From Inga oerstediana (lineage: Eukaryota; Streptophyta; Magnoliopsida; Fabales; Fabaceae), in the NCBI GenBank assembly GCA_963210345.1, contig OY723408.1, forward strand, positions 38,514,966-38,578,965: DNA of 64,000 bases, given 5' to 3'. The notes below the pieces were generated by a model. The model did no database searches, was not told the DNA's origin, and saw only the letters and a program-made list of their open reading frames with translations. Shown piece after piece: positions 63,769-64,000 of this stretch (the first letter of the stretch is position 1; the number at the start of each line of letters is the position of its first letter). The translations under genes were made by a program, and so were the position numbers.

Positions 63769-64000
63769 ATGATAGTTTGGTCCATGTCTCAGAATTTGAT
63801 GAAAACCCACATATCTACTCAATTTTTCATGAGGATTCTAGATTGTCCAATAATGTCATCAGATTCATCTGTTTGGGCCCTTAACGGCCATGAACAAGAT
63901 TTCATGAGGATTCTAGAATGTGCAATAATGTTGTCAAATTCTTCTGTTTTGGTCAAGTTCAAACGAATGAAAGTTTGAACACTGTCTCGGAATGGGGTAC
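63769..64000 (-). repeat. HOR unit H9, cut by the window edge
   Basis: The first 232 bp of a unit. It carries CAGAATTTGATG (63794), otherwise seen only in H5, so it is the H5 equivalent at offset 6689. Confidence 0.85.

Larger units (their letters stand above)
49854..64000 (-). repeat. Satellite array R, inverted, about 97 units, 1594-bp HOR
   Basis: The same satellite family runs in the opposite orientation. Read on the plus strand it shows CCACCTATCCACTCCATTTT, GAGGATTCTAGAATGT and GATTTGGGCTAATTTGAGG, the reverse complements of array F blocks. The subfamily differs: it carries GTCCTGAACGGCCAC or CCTTAACGGCC, where most array F copies carry the complement of GGCGGTTGAGG. Unit lengths vary. 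The distances between successive TTCTAG sites across one HOR are 75, 123, 156, 155, 147, 156, 158, 155, 158, 155 and 156 bp, summing to 1594. The 158-bp units carry an extra CT, giving TCTCTCGG. Copies of the HOR are near-identical, so the array was amplified recently as an 11-unit block. It runs past the right edge. Confidence 0.97.
58987..64000 (-). repeat. Second-level repeat, 6689 bp, second copy (H6-H9, incomplete)
   Basis: About 5.0 kb of the second copy is visible before the window ends. Order and markers match the first copy. Confidence 0.85.

Noticed and set aside
1..64000. CRISPR array
   Set aside because: The repeat unit is 156 bp with no unique spacers, and no cas genes are present. 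It is a contiguous tandem satellite.
1..64000. rRNA, tRNA or telomeric repeats
   Set aside because: No tRNA-like cloverleaf sequence, rRNA core or TTTAGGG/TTAGGG-type runs were seen at any point in the arrays.

Overview
The window is satellite DNA from end to end. I see no gene, transposable element, RNA gene or unique-sequence stretch. Everything is built from one tandemly repeated monomer of 156 bp, about 42% GC in the first copy, with roughly 415 full or partial copies. A 64 kb array of this kind points to a eukaryotic nuclear genome, most likely centromeric, pericentromeric or other constitutive heterochromatin. The monomer length and the layered higher-order repeats (HORs) are common in plants and animals. 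I do not recognise the family, so I name no species. A plant is my guess, not a result.

The window holds two arrays in opposite orientation. Array F (1-49853) has about 320 monomers in one orientation. Their length is almost invariant: I found only five unbalanced single-base indels in nearly 50 kb. It is a mosaic of monomer subfamilies arranged in overlapping, locally amplified HORs whose periods are whole multiples of 156: 624, 780, 1716, 1872, 2028, 2964 and 3900 bp. Array R (49854-64000) has about 97 units in the opposite orientation and belongs to a different subfamily. Its main HOR is 1594 bp, made of 11 units, two of them shortened (75 and 123 bp). One copy is expanded to 1907 bp by an extra pair of monomers. 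Above this lies a second level with a 6689-bp period. The arrays meet at an abrupt tail-to-tail strand switch at 49853/49854, flanked on the F side by about 1.6 kb of less homogenised monomers.

The open reading frames here are a by-product of the repeat. Because 156 is 52 x 3, any stop-free frame in one monomer stays in frame in the next, giving many near-identical 'proteins' with a 52-residue period on both strands. None is supported as a gene.

The points I find most worth a second look are: the strand switch; the two-level HOR of array R, which predicts the sequence just beyond the window; a mapped crossover tract; a 3.26-kb duplication in array F with no difference found in the lines compared, together with a mosaic patch between its copies; the contrast in length constraint between the arrays; and a conserved palindrome in most monomers that resembles a heat-shock-factor element.
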